Source: Pyrenula massariospora
Taxonomy: Eukaryota > Ascomycota > Eurotiomycetes > Pyrenulales > Pyrenulaceae
NCBI GenBank assembly: GCA_021030905.1
Contig: JAGFMI010000020.1
Coordinates: 248,001 to 312,000 of the forward strand
Length of the DNA stretch: 64,000 nucleotides
Direction: 5' to 3'
Below, piece after piece: positions 61,380 to 64,000 of the stretch (position 1 is the first letter of the stretch; each line of letters starts with the position of its first letter). The notes under the pieces are model-generated. The model was not told the DNA's origin and did not search any database. It saw only the letters and a program-made list of their open reading frames with translations. A program made the translations under genes and the position numbers.

Positions 61380-61599
61380 ATAGGTACATTGCCCGAGCCA
61401 CAGCGCCCTGCACGGGAAAAATCGATACGTCTCTGAACCCACAGGGCGGGAAGGGCTGTATTTCCGCGGTGCAAAACCATCTTCTCGAGCACCTAGAAAG
61501 CGGACCATAAGTGCTCCGCCGTCTCATTTCCAACAGCTTTGTATCTCTTTCCCTTTCAACAAGTATACGAGAAAAAAGACCACTCTCTTCCCTGCCCCC

Positions 61600-62295
61600 T
61601 CAAAACCTCCTCCTCGTCGGCTCCGGACTGGGACTCCGACTCACGCTCCTATCATCCCTCCCCCTCGCCCTCAACCACTTCTTCGTCGCCAGCTCCAGCT
61701 CCCGATCCAACTCCGCGCTCGGCTCCTTCCTATGTATGAAATTACAAAACCCGCCCCTCACACACCCTTCGCCGCTGTTGAGCCGGCAGCAGGCCTCGCG
61801 GAAATCCGTGACGGGCGAGAGCTCGCAGTAGATGGGGCGGGCGGCGTACCAGCGCGAGTTGAGCGCGTCGCAGGCGGTCTGGGCCGAGTCTTCGTACTTG
61901 AAGCGGGCGTAGACGTTGCCGATTAGGTCTGGATGTAGCACGAGTTTGTTAGCCATTTTCCTTTCAGGATTTTGGGTTTGGGGGGTAAACTCACGGTCAT
62001 TGTTATTGTCGCACACGACGACCTCCTCGATCTCGCCGTACTTGCACATCTCGCACCAAAAGTCCTCGTAGAAGGCGTCAAAGTGGTTCTGTAATTGAGA
62101 GGGGTTCATCTTGTTTTTTGGGTCGTAGGCAGGGTTTTGGTAGAGGTTTGGGAGGAGGATGGTCTGGGAGTAGGAGGGCTTGACGTGTTTGCGCGAGCAG
62201 CGGTCGCCGTGGCGGCAGGCGCCGATTTTGTAGTAGAAGGAGCAGTTTACTTTATCTTGTTCGGTGCCGAAGATGGAGGCGAGGTAGTTGGCCAT
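61600..62295 (-). CDS. U2AF1: Splicing factor U2AF small subunit (U2AF35)
   Basis: This two-exon gene has exons 62295-61995 and 61928-61600, with a 66-nt intron (GTGAGT, branch-like GCTAACA, CATCCAG), and encodes 209 residues. It begins MANYLASIFGTEQDKVNC. Domains in order: first CCCH zinc finger C18-x8-C27-x5-C33-x3-H37; a U2AF-homology RRM (about 43-145) with FDAFYEDFWCEMCKYGEIEE and H-L-I-G-N-V-Y-A-R-F; then ELSPVTDFREACCR and the second finger C-x7-C-x5-C-x3-H; and a short Arg/Ser/Pro tail ending S-P-E-P-T-R-R-R-F. The protein pairs with U2AF large subunit to recognise the AG of the 3' splice site in the nucleus. The intron is a multiple of three, so the frame stays open through it and into the 5' leader. 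The start at 62295 is fixed by family alignment. Confidence 0.94.
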   Translation of the reverse strand: MANYLASIFGTEQDKVNCSFYYKIGACRHGDRCSRKHVKPSYSQTILLPNLYQNPAYDPKNKMNPSQLQNHFDAFYEDFWCEMCKYGEIEEVVVCDNNNDREFTPQTQNPERKMANKLVLHPDLIGNVYARFKYEDSAQTACDALNSRWYAARPIYCELSPVTDFREACCRLNSGEGCVRGGFCNFIHRKEPSAELDRELELATKKWLRARGRDDRSVSRSPSPEPTRRRF

Positions 62296-63049
62296 GGTCG
62301 CGCGAGGGTGAGGCTCGCGAAGATGCGGACCGTGGAAATGTTCGTCAAAATGGTCGTCAACGCTTGCGCAGGTTTGGAAATATGAGATCTTCGAAATACA
62401 AGTCAAATTTGAAAGAACAGGAAAGATAAATTCCTGAGAAGCGGTTCGTTTGGGGAGACGAATGACTGAGTTCTGGAAGCTATGAAGAAAGTTTGATATT
62501 TCAAGCTGGCGGGCGGGCTCCGCTGACAAAAGTACCGCATTGCGAGATGGTCCAAGCTTCCAGAGCCTTCCGCCACCACCATCTACAGAGCGTTGACTTT
62601 ACACTATCAGCTAATTAACGGCAGCGATACACGCACTAATAAAAACAAGCCGTCCTTGCACTAACCTACAACATCTTTCAATTCTAGGTAATCTATGCTC
62701 TCAAAATTCTGAAACATCAGAAAATAAGTTTGGACCATCTACTGGACCCCTGACTGACCTAACGCGCTTCGGGTGCCTCAAACGGTGGGGACGGTTAGTC
62801 ATCCATCACAGGCAGAGAGGTAAATAAAGATGTCGTCTTCTTCTACTTTCTTTTATCTTTGTATCACTCCATTTGCGCACTTTAGCTTGCTTTAAAGCCT
62901 TAACAGTCCTCGGTCTAGACATATTTCGTAAGTGTCACGGCCATATCCTAGCATCGTGAAGCCGTAAGGTGTCTTCGCAAAATCTTGTGGGCGAGTTACT
63001 CTACAATCGCCCGTGCACGCTCGAGAAGCATCTGAATCAGACTGGGGAA
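62296..63049. other. Intergenic, 0.75 kb
   Basis: Promoter and leader of the U2AF gene (minus strand; the frame stays open for 78 codons without an upstream ATG of weight), then ordinary intergenic sequence up to the palindrome-rich element. Confidence 0.5.
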
Positions 63050-63315
63050 CGGTAAATTTACCCGCGGGTTAACCCGCGGGTTTTATTAAGACCTTCCAGG
63101 TATGCCATAGGTATTGGATCTCAAAGCTTATAGACATTTATATTAAATACGGTAATTTATATTAAAATTACCTTATAGGGACGAAGAGCCTATAAGGTTA
63201 TTATTAATTCCCCTTAATAAAATTCAGCGTCATTTTTGTACGGGTACTGCAAATTACTGCGGGTTACTGCGGATACTGCGAGTTACTGCGGATACTGCGG
63301 GTAAAACCCGCTGAT
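63050..63315. mobile_element. Palindrome-rich element, possibly a MITE-like relic
   Basis: Nested inverted repeats fill ~265 bp. At 63060-63081 two copies of ACCCGCGGGT, each self-complementary, flank TA in a perfect 22-bp dyad. TTTTATTAAG (63081-63090) is inverted as CTTAATAAAA (63213-63222). GGTAATTT/AAATTACC pair at 63151-63172 with a 6-nt loop, and ACCTTATAGG/CCTATAAGGT at 63170-63198 with a 9-nt loop. The right end (63245-63298) has six TACTGC words spaced 9-10 bp, ending in GCGGGTAAAACCCGC. The core is A/T-rich, the edges G/C-rich. There is no coding capacity, and no target-site duplication could be fixed. A non-autonomous transposon remnant or folded-back repeat is the best reading. 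Confidence 0.5.
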
Positions 63316-63368
63316 AAAATCGCGCCCCGTTGCCCAGTTTGATCTGAATCACTGTTTCCTTAACGAGC

Positions 63369-63953
63369 ATGTCTCAAGTCCCAGCAAAATCGATCTCCGT
63401 CTCCGACCTCACCTCCCAAGAGTCATGGAAGTCATTTATATCCTGGACCGCACAGAACAGTAGCCTCACTCCAAAAGGCGGACCGATCGATTGCAAGGCC
63501 CCAGCATCCAAGGTCTTTGCCACCGTAACCGATTCCTCAACCTACAAGAATTGGTCCTCCCTCATCCCCAAAGTCGAGATCGAGCGCTCTGATCCCAGCA
63601 CCCCAACGATCATCAAACCAGGCACTGAAATGAAGTTTGGGGTCGTAATGAATCCCAAAAAGCCGCAAAGCCTCACGCCAGTCTATCTAACTGCTGATGC
63701 GTCACTTGAACCCACGAAGCCCGGGGAAGCATACTATATCACTTGGTGTTCTACGGCTTTTCCGCAGTGGCTCCTTTTCGGCCGACGCTTCTGGGAGATT
63801 GAGGATCTCGAGGGAGGAGGCTCGAGACTCACCACGTATGAATGCCAGAGAGGCCCACTGGTTGCGTTGATCAAGATGATGTACTCTGCTCGAATTCGCG
63901 AAGCGTTTGAAATTGATGTCAAGGAATTAGCAGCTTATTGCGAGAGCAGTTGA
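63369..63953 (+). CDS. SRPBCC-fold (START/polyketide-cyclase-like) protein
   Basis: This single-exon gene encodes 194 residues, starting MSQVPAKSISVSDLTSQESW. The part from about residue 40 follows the SRPBCC pattern: a first strand G-P-I-D-C-K-A-P-A-S-K-V-F-A-T-V-T-D, then T-Y-K-N-W-S-S-L-I-P-K-V-E-I, the central strands ending T-E-M-K-F-G-V-V-M, and Y-Y-I-T-W-C-S-T-A-F-P with R-L-T-T-Y-E-C-Q-R-G-P. A long C-terminal helix includes REAFEIDVKELAAYCESS. Such proteins bind hydrophobic ligands in a deep cavity; the ligand is unknown here. No signal peptide. It begins only 54 bp after the palindrome-rich element, so the element lies in its promoter region. Confidence 0.8.
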   Translation: MSQVPAKSISVSDLTSQESWKSFISWTAQNSSLTPKGGPIDCKAPASKVFATVTDSSTYKNWSSLIPKVEIERSDPSTPTIIKPGTEMKFGVVMNPKKPQSLTPVYLTADASLEPTKPGEAYYITWCSTAFPQWLLFGRRFWEIEDLEGGGSRLTTYECQRGPLVALIKMMYSARIREAFEIDVKELAAYCESS

Positions 63954-64000
63954 AGGCCTGTAGTGATGTGGAGCAATTAAAATTTGATGGAATTAGCGCC

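Larger units (their letters stand above)
60945..61599. other. Intergenic, 0.65 kb, with GGGAT tract and palindrome
   Basis: 3' region shared by the small membrane-protein gene (plus) and the U2AF gene (minus), which converge. It contains a GGGAT-rich simple-sequence tract and a perfect 20-bp palindrome, listed separately. Confidence 0.55.

Overview
The window is a piece of nuclear chromosome from a filamentous ascomycete (Pezizomycotina). The protein genes carry short spliceosomal introns of about 47-160 nt with GT..AG ends and CTRAY-like branch sites. Gene content fits as well: a heterokaryon-incompatibility (HET) domain protein, a GH10 xylanase with a fungal CBM1, a fungal-type APH-like kinase, an Srk1/RCK2-type protein kinase, and the small MCYQ-type cysteine-rich protein of filamentous fungi. 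The species cannot be named from the sequence. Exon models were built by hand from reading frame, GT/AG sites and family knowledge, and every multi-exon model given as intact closes in frame.

Layout. 0-17.5 kb is gene-poor. It holds one small cysteine-rich protein gene (1371-1604), one ankyrin-repeat gene (7271-8296, minus) and two long stretches without convincing genes, which contain a perfect palindrome, G/A-rich minisatellite-like tracts, a 20-bp tandem duplication and an old ~140-bp direct duplication. 17.6-29.3 kb is gene-dense: an NCS1 purine/cytosine permease, a Myb/SANT protein, a peroxisomal-type alpha/beta hydrolase ending in SKL, cytochrome c oxidase subunit COX4 (Vb) and, divergently, the nucleoporin Nup85. 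30-38 kb holds two decayed genes, an F-box/LRR-like gene and an O-methyltransferase, on either side of an intact fungal membrane-protein gene of unknown function.

39.9-45.6 kb carries the Srk1/RCK2-like kinase and the HET-domain gene on the same strand. 47.7-55.8 kb has three genes of unknown function (one possibly N-myristoylated) and the secreted CBM1-GH10 xylanase. 57.8-64 kb has an APH-family protein with an acidic C-terminal extension, a small single-pass membrane protein, the U2AF small subunit and an SRPBCC-fold protein. A ~260-bp palindrome-rich element lies just upstream of the last gene.

Functionally this is a mixed region: housekeeping genes (respiration, nuclear pore, splicing, stress signalling) next to accessory genes (HET, ankyrin, xylanase, permease, decayed O-methyltransferase). 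Nothing in the order suggests an intact biosynthetic cluster. The least explained items are the palindrome-rich element at 63.05-63.3 kb, the two decayed genes, the unknown proteins at 33.0-35.4, 47.7 and 52.0 kb, and the initiator-proximal 5-nt coding exon of the Myb gene.
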